From F-183 sp964627455 (GTDB lineage Bacteria > Acidobacteriota > Terriglobia > Bryobacterales > Bryobacteraceae), in NCBI GenBank assembly GCA_964627455.1, contig CAZVKC010000007.1, positions 62,001 to 126,000 of the forward strand: a stretch of 64,000 nt of DNA, read 5' to 3'. This document shows positions 35,072 through 43,669 of the stretch, piece after piece. The translations under genes and the position numbers were made by a program. The number at the start of each line of letters is the position of its first letter. Position 1 is the first letter of the stretch. The notes below the pieces were generated by a model. The model was not told the DNA's origin. It was given only the letters and a program-made list of their open reading frames with translations, and did no database searches.

Positions 35072-36194
35072 AGTCTTTTTCGCGGCGTTGTGCTCAGCGG
35101 CGGCGGCTCTGTGGGCGCAGGTTCCCGGATCCTCGTCGAACTTCCAGGGCAGCGTCGCGTTTGAACCCAATTCTCCGGTCGCGCCGATGTCCACCAGTTG
35201 GACTGGCTCGACAGCGCAACCTCGCGGCGGCGCCCTCGTCATCGACGTGCATGCGGCGATGGTCCTCAAGAATCTCGACAGACGGCGAATTCGAGGCATC
35301 ACGCTCGTGGTCGGCGTGGGCGCGCCGGAATCGGCGCCGGGCGGCAAGGGATCTGTTTCCCTGCCCAGTCTCGACGTCGCGCCGGGCGAAACATTTCCAG
35401 TCAAGATTGATTTAAACCTGCTGCGGCCCTTGCAGCAGGGTTCCGGACCACTGGTCGAAGTCAAACTCGACGGCGTACTGTTCGACGACTTGTCGTTTGC
35501 GGGTCCCAATCACTTGAAGTCCCAGCGGACGCTCACGATTTGGGAACTCGAAGCGCGCCGTGACCGCCAGCACTTCCGCGCCATACTCGAACGCGGCGGT
35601 CCCGATGCGTTGCGTGGGGAACTGATGGCTTCGGCACAGCGGATTCAGGATCGCCAGCAGGTGGGCGGCGTGCAGATGGTTCGCGGCGGGCGGATCTCGA
35701 ATATCGAATCCGAACGCCGGTTGCAGTTCGCATTCCTGCAGATTCCGGATTCTCCGGTCGAAGCGCTGGCGGGCGCGGCGAGTGTGTCCGGCAACGAAGC
35801 GCGGGCGCCGTGGTTCGAAGTACGCAACAAGTCGGATCGTCCGATCAGCCACGTCGAACTTGGCTGGATCGTGCGGGATTCGACAGGACGCGAGTTCCTG
35901 GCGGGATCCGTGGCGTCGGACGCCAGGATCAGCCCCGGTCAGAAGTCCCAAGTGACGCAGGATACGCTCGTCCGTTTCACCAGCGGCGGCACGACCATCG
36001 GCGGCATGTCCGGCTATGTGCAGAACGTCGAATACAGCGACGGCAAGGTGTGGATCCCCAGCCGGGATCTCATCAGCAACCAGCCTGCATTGCGCGGCGT
36101 CGTCGCGCCCTCGCCCGAGGAACAGCGCCTCGTCAAGATGTACCAGCGCCGCGGCATCAACGCAGTCATCGAAGAACTGAAGCGCATCCAATAA
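35055..36194 (+). CDS. Exported protein of unknown function in sigma/anti-sigma operon
   Basis: 379 residues. Sec signal (MFTRNRVFFAALCSAAAALWA). The rest holds two beta-rich halves with immunoglobulin-like strand spacing (GALVIDVHAAMVLKNLDRRRIRGITLVVGVG; WFEVRNKSDRPISHVELGWIV), joined by a linker, and ends in a helical MYQRRGINAVIEELKRIQ. I do not recognise the family. Its overlap with the anti-sigma gene suggests that it is a periplasmic partner or the main regulon product. Confidence 0.8.
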   Translation: MFTRNRVFFAALCSAAAALWAQVPGSSSNFQGSVAFEPNSPVAPMSTSWTGSTAQPRGGALVIDVHAAMVLKNLDRRRIRGITLVVGVGAPESAPGGKGSVSLPSLDVAPGETFPVKIDLNLLRPLQQGSGPLVEVKLDGVLFDDLSFAGPNHLKSQRTLTIWELEARRDRQHFRAILERGGPDALRGELMASAQRIQDRQQVGGVQMVRGGRISNIESERRLQFAFLQIPDSPVEALAGAASVSGNEARAPWFEVRNKSDRPISHVELGWIVRDSTGREFLAGSVASDARISPGQKSQVTQDTLVRFTSGGTTIGGMSGYVQNVEYSDGKVWIPSRDLISNQPALRGVVAPSPEEQRLVKMYQRRGINAVIEELKRIQ

Positions 36195-36198
36195 GACG

Positions 36199-36236
36199 CC
36201 TCTGCCCGAAATGTGAAACAATCTCCGGGCAGGAGG
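36199..36236 (+). promoter_or_regulatory. Hairpin sequestering the Shine-Dalgarno sequence of the mannonate-dehydratase-like gene
   Basis: CTGCCCG (36202-36208) pairs perfectly with CGGGCAG (36226-36232), and CCT (36199-36201) continues the stem against AGG (36234-36236) past a single bulged G. The AGGAGG ribosome-binding site at 36231-36236 is thus inside the 3' arm. The hairpin begins 5 bp after the upstream stop. No T-run follows, so translation control fits better than termination. Confidence 0.5.
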
Positions 36237-36242
36237 ATTTCC

Positions 36243-37355
36243 ATGCGTAAATTCACGCGCCGGAGCGCTGTGGCAGCAGCGGGATTGTCGCCTGCGTTCC
36301 TGGCTGCCGAAGCCTCAGCAATTGCGGCGCCCAAGGGCCCGGAGTGGCCTCCCGTGACTTCCGGTCCGGGCCTGCCCAAAATGTGCGTCATCGCGGGCGC
36401 AACCGATCCAGCCCACCTGCGCGAGATCAAACAACTCGGCATCGATCACGTGATCGGCGGCGGGGCCGGTCCCATCCCGTGGACCGAAGAAAAGCTCCGC
36501 GGCCTGATCGAAAGCTATCGAAAGAACGGCGTCGAACTGATCAACCTCATGATCGGCGGCTTCGACGACGTGATCCGCGGCGGACCCAAGCGTGACGAGC
36601 AGATCGAGAAAGTCATCCAGTCGATCCGCGCAGCAGGCAAGGCCGGACTCCCGGTCATCGAATACAACTTCTACGCGCATCGCATTGTCGAGGGCTATTA
36701 CGAAGAACTCGGCCGCGGCGGCGCAGGATACACAGCCTTCAACAACGACCGCGTGAAGGATCTGCCGCCTCTGCCCGAAGAAGGCGTACACAAGCGCGAA
36801 CAGTTGTTCGAACGCGCGGCTTACTTTCTGAAGGCCATCGTGCCGGAAGCCGAGAAGGCGAACGTGCGCCTCGCGCTGCATCCCAATGACCCGCCCGCGC
36901 CAATGAGCCGGGGATCCGAACAGATGATGGGGACGTTCGAAAACTGGAAGCGCTACCTCAACCTGGTGAAGAGTCCGTACAACGGCATGACCTACGATTG
37001 CGGCGTGTCGCGCGAGTTGGGCGAGGATCCGCTGGAGGTCCTGAAGTGGATGGGCGCACGCGATTGCATCAATCACGTGCACTTCCGCAATGTCGTGGTC
37101 CGCAAGCCATATGTGGATTACACCGAGGTCTTCCTCGACAACGGCGTCGTGAACATGTACGCCGTGATGAAGGAACTGGTGCGGCAGAAGTATTCACGCG
37201 GACTCTATCCCGAGCATCCGCGCGCGCTCGACTTCGACCGCAAGGTGAACTGGATCACCGGCGGCTACGCGAAGGTCGGCGGCGGAGGTCCCGTGGGCGA
37301 GGTCTACAACATCGCCTATACGAAGGCGATGCTGCAGGCTGTGCTGTCCGCTTAG
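36243..37355 (+). CDS. Exported mannonate dehydratase-like / sugar isomerase TIM-barrel protein
   Basis: 370 residues from ATG 36243, 6 nt after AGGAGG. Twin-arginine signal (FTRRSAVAAAGLSPAFLAAEA). The TIM barrel carries LALHPNDPPAP (UxuA HPDDPP motif), GMTYDCGVSRELG and INHVHFRNVVV, giving the metal ligands of the UxuA/xylose-isomerase-like fold. UxuA itself is cytoplasmic, so an exported relative may act on a different uronate or inosose. Its stop overlaps the convergent YdcF gene by 4 bp. Confidence 0.85.
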   Translation: MRKFTRRSAVAAAGLSPAFLAAEASAIAAPKGPEWPPVTSGPGLPKMCVIAGATDPAHLREIKQLGIDHVIGGGAGPIPWTEEKLRGLIESYRKNGVELINLMIGGFDDVIRGGPKRDEQIEKVIQSIRAAGKAGLPVIEYNFYAHRIVEGYYEELGRGGAGYTAFNNDRVKDLPPLPEEGVHKREQLFERAAYFLKAIVPEAEKANVRLALHPNDPPAPMSRGSEQMMGTFENWKRYLNLVKSPYNGMTYDCGVSRELGEDPLEVLKWMGARDCINHVHFRNVVVRKPYVDYTEVFLDNGVVNMYAVMKELVRQKYSRGLYPEHPRALDFDRKVNWITGGYAKVGGGGPVGEVYNIAYTKAMLQAVLSA

Positions 37356-37951
37356 ATATTGATGCCCACGCGCCAGAGGCCGTAGGCGATGGCTTGCCGG
37401 TAATACAGCCAGCCCTTTTTCGGATCGCTGCGTTCCGGCCGCGGCGATCCGTACACCACGTATCCGCGACGCTCCAGCATCCGTTTTACGCGGTAGATGT
37501 GATACCCGTCGCTCACCACGATGCAGGTCTTCATGCCGAACCGTTGCATGATCTCGTTCGCGGCGGCGATCGAGTGGACCGTGCTTTCGCCCTCGGGCTC
37601 GACGAGGATGTCTTCGGATGGCACGCCGCGGCGGCTCAGGTACGTACGGCCGACCTCGCCTTCGGTGAAGTCGGGATCCCCGCCCGCGCCGCCGGTGGTG
37701 AGGATTTTCGGAGCCATTTTCTGCAGGTAAAGATACAGGGCGTGGTTGAGGCGGGCTTCGAGAACGGGTGACGGCCGGCCACGATAGGCGGCGGCCCCCA
37801 GAACGATAATGACGTCCGAGGGTTTCGCCTCGTCAAGCACCGATTGACGTTCAATCGCGCGGGCCGTGCGCTGCAGCCAGTAACCGGAAATGCCTGTCAA
37901 TGCGAGGAGCGCCAGGCTGGCGATCCACGCGAATCCTTTCTTCTTTCGCAA
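37352..37951 (-). CDS. YdcF-family (DUF218) membrane protein
   Basis: 199 residues. An N-terminal signal anchor (residues ~7-26) precedes a Rossmann-like DUF218 domain: DVIIVLGAAAYRGRPSPVLEARL (~46-68), ILTTGGAG, the acidic E-x-E-S-T motif and CIVVSDGYHIYRVKRML. The SanA/YdcF family acts at the envelope, with roles in cell-wall or polysaccharide handling in some bacteria. The exact function here is unknown. Confidence 0.88.
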   Translation of the reverse strand: MRKKKGFAWIASLALLALTGISGYWLQRTARAIERQSVLDEAKPSDVIIVLGAAAYRGRPSPVLEARLNHALYLYLQKMAPKILTTGGAGGDPDFTEGEVGRTYLSRRGVPSEDILVEPEGESTVHSIAAANEIMQRFGMKTCIVVSDGYHIYRVKRMLERRGYVVYGSPRPERSDPKKGWLYYRQAIAYGLWRVGINI

Positions 37952-38009
37952 TGCCTTAGTCTACCGAACCCAAATCGGGTGAGAATTTTCCGGAGGTGAT
38001 TCCACTATA

Positions 38010-40028
38010 TTGACGGTGGTACACCTCGCGACCGTTACCTTCGCAACTTTACTGAGCCTGGTCCCCGAGGCCGCCGCCCCCGATCCCTACCCGGCATTGC
38101 GCGAGCGGGATTACGAGACCGCGTTGCAATTGTTCCGCAAGTCCCTGGCGGCGAACCCCGTGCAACCCGGCCTGCGGCAGGACTTCGCATACACCCTGCT
38201 CAAAGCCGGCGACACCGAAGCCGCGCGCGACCAGTTCGAGATCGTGCTCGGGCAATCGCCCGGCAACGACAGTCTCGCGCTCGAGTACGCGTACCTCTGT
38301 TATGAAACCCGCAAGCCGGTCGAGGCCCGGCGCACATTCCTGCGCTTGTCCAAAGAGTCGCGAGACGAGGGAGTGAAGGCGTCTGCAGCGCAAGCGTTCG
38401 AGAACGTCGATCGCCCGCTGCGGGAAGGCATCGCGCGCTGGCGCGCGGCGGTGCTCGAAACCCCGCAAAGTTTTTCCGCCCATCAGGAACTCGCCCAACT
38501 CGCCGAGAATCGCGACGAACTCGCGCTTGCCGCACAGCATTACGAATACGCGTGGCGGCTGCGGCGCGACATGAGGTCCTTCCTGTTGGACCTCGGCCGC
38601 GTCTGGAAGGGACTCAATCGCGACGAAGAATCCACGGCTGCATTGCTCGCCGCATCCCGCGGCGCGGAACCCCGCACAGCCGACAAAGCCCGTGCGCTGC
38701 TGCCTCCGCGATATCCATACGTGTACGAATTCCAGAACGCGTTGAAGCTCGACGACACGAACCTGCCGCTGCGCCGCGAGTACGCCTACCTGCTGCTCGA
38801 AATGGGACGCAAGCAGGAGGCGGAAGCCGAGTTCCGGCTGATCACCGAGAAAACACCCAAAGACCGGCTGGCATCCGCGCAGCTTGGGTTCCTGTGGCTG
38901 ACCGAGAAGGAACTCGCAGGCAGCGCGCGGCCGTTGTTGGACAAGGTCCTGCAGGAGGACGACGAACTCGCCGATCGCGTGCGATCGACGCTGCAGATGC
39001 CGCAAACGCTGAAGCGCCGCGAGGAAACGCCGCAGGCCAAGGTCAACAACGAAGCGCGTGATCTCGCAAAGAAGAGCCTCGATGCTGGATACCTGAAGGA
39101 CGCCGTGCGATACCTCGAGGTCGCGCATGAGACCGATCCCATCGACTTCGGCGTCATGCTGCAGCTCGGTTGGACCAACAACATCCTCAAAGACGACCGC
39201 ACCGCGATCAAGTGGTTCAGCCTGGCGCGCAACTCGCCGGATCCGAAACAGGCGGCCGAAGCGGACCGCGCGTATCGCAACCTCGCGCCGTCGCTGCAGC
39301 GCTTTCACACCTCGATCTGGATGTTCCCCTTCTACTCATCGCGATGGAAGGACGCGTTCGGATACGGGCAGGTGAAAACGGAATTCAATCTCGGCAGGAT
39401 CCCGCTGCGCCCGTACCTGTCGACGCGCTTCATCGGCGACCTCCGCCGCCAATACACTGCGCAGGGAGCGCAGTTACCGCAGTATCTCTCGGAAAGCTCG
39501 CTCATCTTCGCCGTTGGTCTGCGGACGATCGTCTGGAAGGGCGTCATGGCCTGGGGCGAGGCAGGACAATCCCTGCGCTATCTCGGCCGCAGCAGCACCA
39601 CCGGACTCGTCACGCCCGACTATCGCGGCGGCATCTCGGCCAGCCGTTCGTTTGGCCGCAACCTGGGCGCGTCGAAAGCAGGCTGGTTCGGAGAGTCCGC
39701 CAACGACTTCGTCTTCGTCAGCCGCTTCAATCGCGATTTTCTTCTGTACTCGCAAAACAAGACCGGCTACACGTTCGCCCGCGGCGAGCAGACCGGTTTT
39801 CAACTGCAGGGATTCTGGAACTGGAACGTCACCACCGACATCAAGCGGCAGGCGTGGGCGAACTTCGTGGAAACCGGTCCGGGCGTCCGCTTCCGCTTCA
39901 ACGGACTCCCGCCGTCGATGTTTTTCATCCTGCAAGGCCTGCGGGGACACCGGCTGATTGATTCCGGAAATACGAGTCGTGATTACAATGACCTTCGCGC
40001 GGGGTTCTGGTATGCCTTCGCTCGCTAA
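38010..40028 (+). CDS. TPR-repeat plus C-terminal beta-barrel protein (PgaA/NfrA/BcsC-like)
   Basis: 672 residues. Start is TTG 38010, 9 nt after GGAGGTGAT (37992-38000), an ideal Shine-Dalgarno sequence. A weak signal peptide precedes an alpha-helical TPR superhelix (~30-430), then a C-terminal ~240 residues of alternating aromatic/polar strands ending in F-W-Y-A-F-A-R, typical of an outer-membrane barrel with a terminal aromatic. This is the layout of polysaccharide export porins. It overlaps the TIM-barrel hydrolase-like gene by 17 bp. No synthase gene is adjacent. Confidence 0.82.
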   Translation: MTVVHLATVTFATLLSLVPEAAAPDPYPALRERDYETALQLFRKSLAANPVQPGLRQDFAYTLLKAGDTEAARDQFEIVLGQSPGNDSLALEYAYLCYETRKPVEARRTFLRLSKESRDEGVKASAAQAFENVDRPLREGIARWRAAVLETPQSFSAHQELAQLAENRDELALAAQHYEYAWRLRRDMRSFLLDLGRVWKGLNRDEESTAALLAASRGAEPRTADKARALLPPRYPYVYEFQNALKLDDTNLPLRREYAYLLLEMGRKQEAEAEFRLITEKTPKDRLASAQLGFLWLTEKELAGSARPLLDKVLQEDDELADRVRSTLQMPQTLKRREETPQAKVNNEARDLAKKSLDAGYLKDAVRYLEVAHETDPIDFGVMLQLGWTNNILKDDRTAIKWFSLARNSPDPKQAAEADRAYRNLAPSLQRFHTSIWMFPFYSSRWKDAFGYGQVKTEFNLGRIPLRPYLSTRFIGDLRRQYTAQGAQLPQYLSESSLIFAVGLRTIVWKGVMAWGEAGQSLRYLGRSSTTGLVTPDYRGGISASRSFGRNLGASKAGWFGESANDFVFVSRFNRDFLLYSQNKTGYTFARGEQTGFQLQGFWNWNVTTDIKRQAWANFVETGPGVRFRFNGLPPSMFFILQGLRGHRLIDSGNTSRDYNDLRAGFWYAFAR

Positions 40029-41997
40029 ACTTCTGGTCTGTTTCATCGGACCGACTGTCTTCGCTGCAATCCCGCCGCCGACGTATCACGTTCTGGGCGA
40101 CGATCCTGGAGCGTGGCCGAAGATTTTCGCGTCGGCCGGATTTCAACCGATCCGGGGAGGCGCGGCAGGCGTCGTCGTATTGCGGCGCGGCAGCGAGCGC
40201 TCGGGCGCGGCGTGGCGCGAGCGTGTCGAAAAAGGCATGTTCCTCGTGCTCGAAGGCGAATCCGCCATCGCGGAATCCCTGGGCTTTCATCCCGGCCCCA
40301 AACGCGTCGTCGCGCAAAGCATCCGCGAAGAACGCGCCCCGCATCTGTCGGTTGTCTGGGAAAAGCCGGTCGAACTGCCAGTCTGGTCGATCCCCAAAGA
40401 AGCGCAGGTCTTCAGCTCGGAACGCTGGAACAACGCGCCCCTCGTCGCAGGCCTCAAAATCGGACTCGGCGGTGTGTTGTGGGTCGCCGTGACGCCGGGG
40501 GCCGAAGGATACGAACGCTTCCCGTATCTTCTGCACGCACTCGCGGACCTCGGCCTGCAAACACCATTTCGCTCGCAGAAGCTGTGGGCTTTCTTCGATT
40601 CGTCGTACCGCCTGCGCGTGGACCTCGACTATTTCGCGCGACGCTGGCGGAAGTCCGGCATTGCGGCGTTGCAGGTCGCGGCGTGGCACTTCTACGACGG
40701 GGCGACGGATCCCGAGTATCTGAAGCGATTGATCGAAGCCTGCCACCGCGAGGGGATCCTCGTCTACGCCTGGCTCGAACTCCCGCATGTCAGCGAAAGC
40801 TTCTGGAACCGGCATCCGGAATGGCGAGAGAAAACCGCGCTCCTGCAGGATGCCCAACTCGACTGGCGGAAACTGATCAACCTCACCAATCGCGACGCGT
40901 TCGCTGAAGTGTCGCGCGGCGTTCGTGATCTATTGGGCAAGTACGACTGGGATGGCGTCAACCTCGCGGAACTGTACTTCGAGTCGCTCGAAGGCGCGGC
41001 GAACCCCGCGCGCTTCACGCCGATGAACGACGATGTGCGCCGGGAGTTCCAGAAGTTGAAGGGCGTGGATCCTGCGCTCAACCACGCCTACGCCGGCAAG
41101 GATTTTCTCGAATACCGCGTCGACCTCGCGCGCCGCCAGCAACTCGAGTGGCTCGACGTGATCGGCGGCGTGCGCAAAACGAAGCCGTGGCTCGACGTCG
41201 TGGTCACGCATATCGACGATCAATTCGACACACGCATGCGCGCGTTGCTCGGCGCGGATGCGAAGGCGCTACTTCCGGTAACAGAGCAGCGCGACGCGAC
41301 GTTCCTGATCGAGGATCCCGCAACGATCTGGAACCTTGGCCCCAAGCGCTATCCCGAGATCGCGGCCAAGTATCAGCCCCTCACCCGCCGCCCCGCGAAA
41401 CTCGCCATCGACATCAACATCGTCGAACGCTACCAGGACGTGTATCCGACGAAACAACAAACCGGCACGGAATTGTTTCAGCTACTGCACCTCGCGTCGA
41501 ACGCCTTCGCACGCGTCGCACTGTACTTCGAGAATTCGATCAGCCGCGAAGACGAACCCTGGATCGGCTCGGCCGCCGCCGGTGTCACGAACTTCGAGCA
41601 GAACGGCGAATCGATGACCATCACCTCGCGCGACGGCGTCGGGATCCCCGTCAGCAAACCCGTCACGGTCGACGGCCAGGAATGGCCGGTGCGCGACGGC
41701 GAGACCATCTGGCTCCCCGCGGGCAAACACACGCTCACACCGACGTCAGTCGATGCGCCCGCGAAACTCACCGGCTGCAACGGCCGCATTCTTTCGCTGA
41801 CCTCCACCGCGAAATCGATCGATCTCGCCTATGAAAGTTCCGCCCGCAACTACTGCCGCCTCGCGCCCGGAGTCAAGCTGGCCAGTCTCGAAATCGACGG
41901 CGCGCCCGCATCGTTGCCCGCCGGCGACAGCCCGATGGTCATCCTCCCGCGGGGCCAGCACCTCGTCTCGTTGCGCTTCTTCACAGTGAGACCGTGA
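40012..41997 (+). CDS. Exported TIM-barrel glycoside-hydrolase-like protein
   Basis: 661 residues from ATG 40012, inside the preceding gene. Signal peptide (SLAKLLVCFIGPTVFAA). Central residues ~200-400 look like a (beta/alpha)8 barrel of the GH10/GH153-like group: LWAFFDSSYRLRVDLDYFARRW, GIAALQVAAWHFYDG, ILVYAWLELPHV and YDWDGVNLAELYFES with likely catalytic acids. The last ~150 residues are beta-sandwich-like. It may trim or deacetylate-associated exopolysaccharide during export by its neighbour, as the PgaB C-terminus does; this is inference from layout only. Confidence 0.72.
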   Translation: MPSLAKLLVCFIGPTVFAAIPPPTYHVLGDDPGAWPKIFASAGFQPIRGGAAGVVVLRRGSERSGAAWRERVEKGMFLVLEGESAIAESLGFHPGPKRVVAQSIREERAPHLSVVWEKPVELPVWSIPKEAQVFSSERWNNAPLVAGLKIGLGGVLWVAVTPGAEGYERFPYLLHALADLGLQTPFRSQKLWAFFDSSYRLRVDLDYFARRWRKSGIAALQVAAWHFYDGATDPEYLKRLIEACHREGILVYAWLELPHVSESFWNRHPEWREKTALLQDAQLDWRKLINLTNRDAFAEVSRGVRDLLGKYDWDGVNLAELYFESLEGAANPARFTPMNDDVRREFQKLKGVDPALNHAYAGKDFLEYRVDLARRQQLEWLDVIGGVRKTKPWLDVVVTHIDDQFDTRMRALLGADAKALLPVTEQRDATFLIEDPATIWNLGPKRYPEIAAKYQPLTRRPAKLAIDINIVERYQDVYPTKQQTGTELFQLLHLASNAFARVALYFENSISREDEPWIGSAAAGVTNFEQNGESMTITSRDGVGIPVSKPVTVDGQEWPVRDGETIWLPAGKHTLTPTSVDAPAKLTGCNGRILSLTSTAKSIDLAYESSARNYCRLAPGVKLASLEIDGAPASLPAGDSPMVILPRGQHLVSLRFFTVRP

Positions 41998-42022
41998 AAC
42001 CTCCCGATACAATGGAGGTTTC
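41996..42022 (+). promoter_or_regulatory. Perfect hairpin sequestering the nadE Shine-Dalgarno sequence
   Basis: GAAACCTCC (41996-42004) and GGAGGTTTC (42014-42022) form a perfect 9-bp stem with a 9-nt loop. The GGAGG ribosome-binding site lies in the 3' arm, 7 nt before the ATG at 42026, and the 5' arm starts at the upstream stop codon. No U-run follows, so a translational switch (RNA thermometer or coupled-translation device) fits better than a terminator. Confidence 0.6.
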
Positions 42023-42025
42023 TAC

Positions 42026-43669
42026 ATGCGTATCGCCCTGGGTCAGATCAATCCCACTGTCGGCGACCTCTCCGGCAACGTTTCCCTGATGCTCGATTAC
42101 GCCCGCCGCGCCGCGGACTCCGGCGCCGGACTGATCGTCTTCCCTGAACTCTCGCTCAACGGGTATCCCCCGCGGGACCTCGTCGAGAAACCGTCGTTCC
42201 TCGCCCGCACCGAGGCCGCGCTGCAGGACCTCGCCGTCCGCGCCCCGCGCGGCATCGCGATCATCACCGGCTACGTCGGCAAGGCGCCCGAGCAGAACAA
42301 AGCCCTCAATTCCGCGGCCGTGCTGCGCGATGGCGAGATCCTGCTGCGACAGAACAAGGTGCTCCTGCCGACCTACGACGTCTTCGACGAAGCGCGCTAC
42401 TTCGTCCCCGGCGAACGCGGGCAGTTGTTCGACTTCGAAGGCCGCAAGGTCGCGCTCACCATCTGTGAGGACGCCTGGAACGACCGCACGTTCTGGAAAC
42501 ACCGGCTCTACAAACGCGATCCCGTCGAAGAACTGTTCGAGCAGGGCGCGGAGATCCACATCTGCATCAACGCGTCGCCCTATGCGATGGGCAAGCGCGA
42601 CCTGCGCCGCCGCTTGTATCGCGCCACCGCACGCCGTTTCGAGATCCCGGTCGTGTACGTCAACCAGGTCGGCGGCAACGACCAGTTGGTGTTCGACGGA
42701 TCCTCGTTCGCGATGGACGCCAACGGCAACGTCATCACGCAGGCGCGATCCTTCGCCGAGGACCTCGTCTTCTGCAACGCCTTCGAATCCACCGGCGACA
42801 TCCACGAGACGACCTCCGACGAAACGGAAGCCGTCTACGAAGCCCTGGTGCTCGGCACGCGCGACTACATCCGCAAGTGCGGTTTCAAAAAGGTCCTCAT
42901 CGGACTTTCCGGCGGCATCGACTCTTCAATCACCGCGGCGATCGCGGTCGAAGCGATCGGGCGCGAGAACGTGATCGGCGTCGGCATGCCGGGTCCGTAC
43001 TCGAGCGACCATTCGGTGAAAGACGCGCGCGACATGGCGGAACGCCTCGGCATCCGCTTCGAACTCATCTCGATCAACGACGGCTACCACGCGATGCTCG
43101 GCTCGCTGAACCCCGTCTTTGCCGGCGCGAAACCCGACGTCACCGAAGAGAACCTGCAATCGCGCCTGCGCGGCGTGACGCTCATGGCTCTCTCGAACAA
43201 GTGGGGCGCGCTGGTCCTCACCACTGGCAACAAGAGCGAACTCGCCGTCGGCTACTGTACGCTCTACGGCGACATGTGCGGCGGACTCGCCGTCATCAGC
43301 GATGTCCCCAAGACGCTCGTCTATCAGATCTCGCGCATCGCAAACAAACGTCTCAACAACGCGATCCCCGAGAACGTCTTCGTCAAGCCGCCGTCCGCGG
43401 AACTCCGGCCCGACCAGAAGGACACCGACTCGCTGCCCGAATACGACGTGCTCGACGCGATCCTTGAAGGCTACATCGAGCGATATCAGACGCCGCAGGA
43501 GATCGCCGACGAGATTCATCAGCCCGTCACGCTCGTGCGAGACATTATCAATAAGGTCGACCGCAACGAGTACAAGCGCCAGCAGGCTGCGCCCGGTTTG
43601 AAGGTCACTTCGAAGGCCTTCGGCATCGGCCGCCGCTTCCCCATCGCACAGAGGTTTTCCGAACAATGA
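42026..43669 (+). CDS. nadE: Glutamine-dependent NAD+ synthetase
   Basis: 547 residues. The N-terminal nitrilase-like glutaminase domain shows the Glu in LIVFPELSLNGYPP, the Lys in LRQNKVLLPTYDVF and the Cys in VALTICEDAW. The C-terminal NAD synthase domain starts near 285 with the P-loop-like LSGGIDSSITAAIA and has KSELAVGYCTLYGDMCGG. It makes the last step of NAD+ synthesis using glutamine as ammonia donor. The stop overlaps the next gene by ATGA. The leader hairpin covers its ribosome-binding site. Confidence 0.97.
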   Translation: MRIALGQINPTVGDLSGNVSLMLDYARRAADSGAGLIVFPELSLNGYPPRDLVEKPSFLARTEAALQDLAVRAPRGIAIITGYVGKAPEQNKALNSAAVLRDGEILLRQNKVLLPTYDVFDEARYFVPGERGQLFDFEGRKVALTICEDAWNDRTFWKHRLYKRDPVEELFEQGAEIHICINASPYAMGKRDLRRRLYRATARRFEIPVVYVNQVGGNDQLVFDGSSFAMDANGNVITQARSFAEDLVFCNAFESTGDIHETTSDETEAVYEALVLGTRDYIRKCGFKKVLIGLSGGIDSSITAAIAVEAIGRENVIGVGMPGPYSSDHSVKDARDMAERLGIRFELISINDGYHAMLGSLNPVFAGAKPDVTEENLQSRLRGVTLMALSNKWGALVLTTGNKSELAVGYCTLYGDMCGGLAVISDVPKTLVYQISRIANKRLNNAIPENVFVKPPSAELRPDQKDTDSLPEYDVLDAILEGYIERYQTPQEIADEIHQPVTLVRDIINKVDRNEYKRQQAAPGLKVTSKAFGIGRRFPIAQRFSEQ

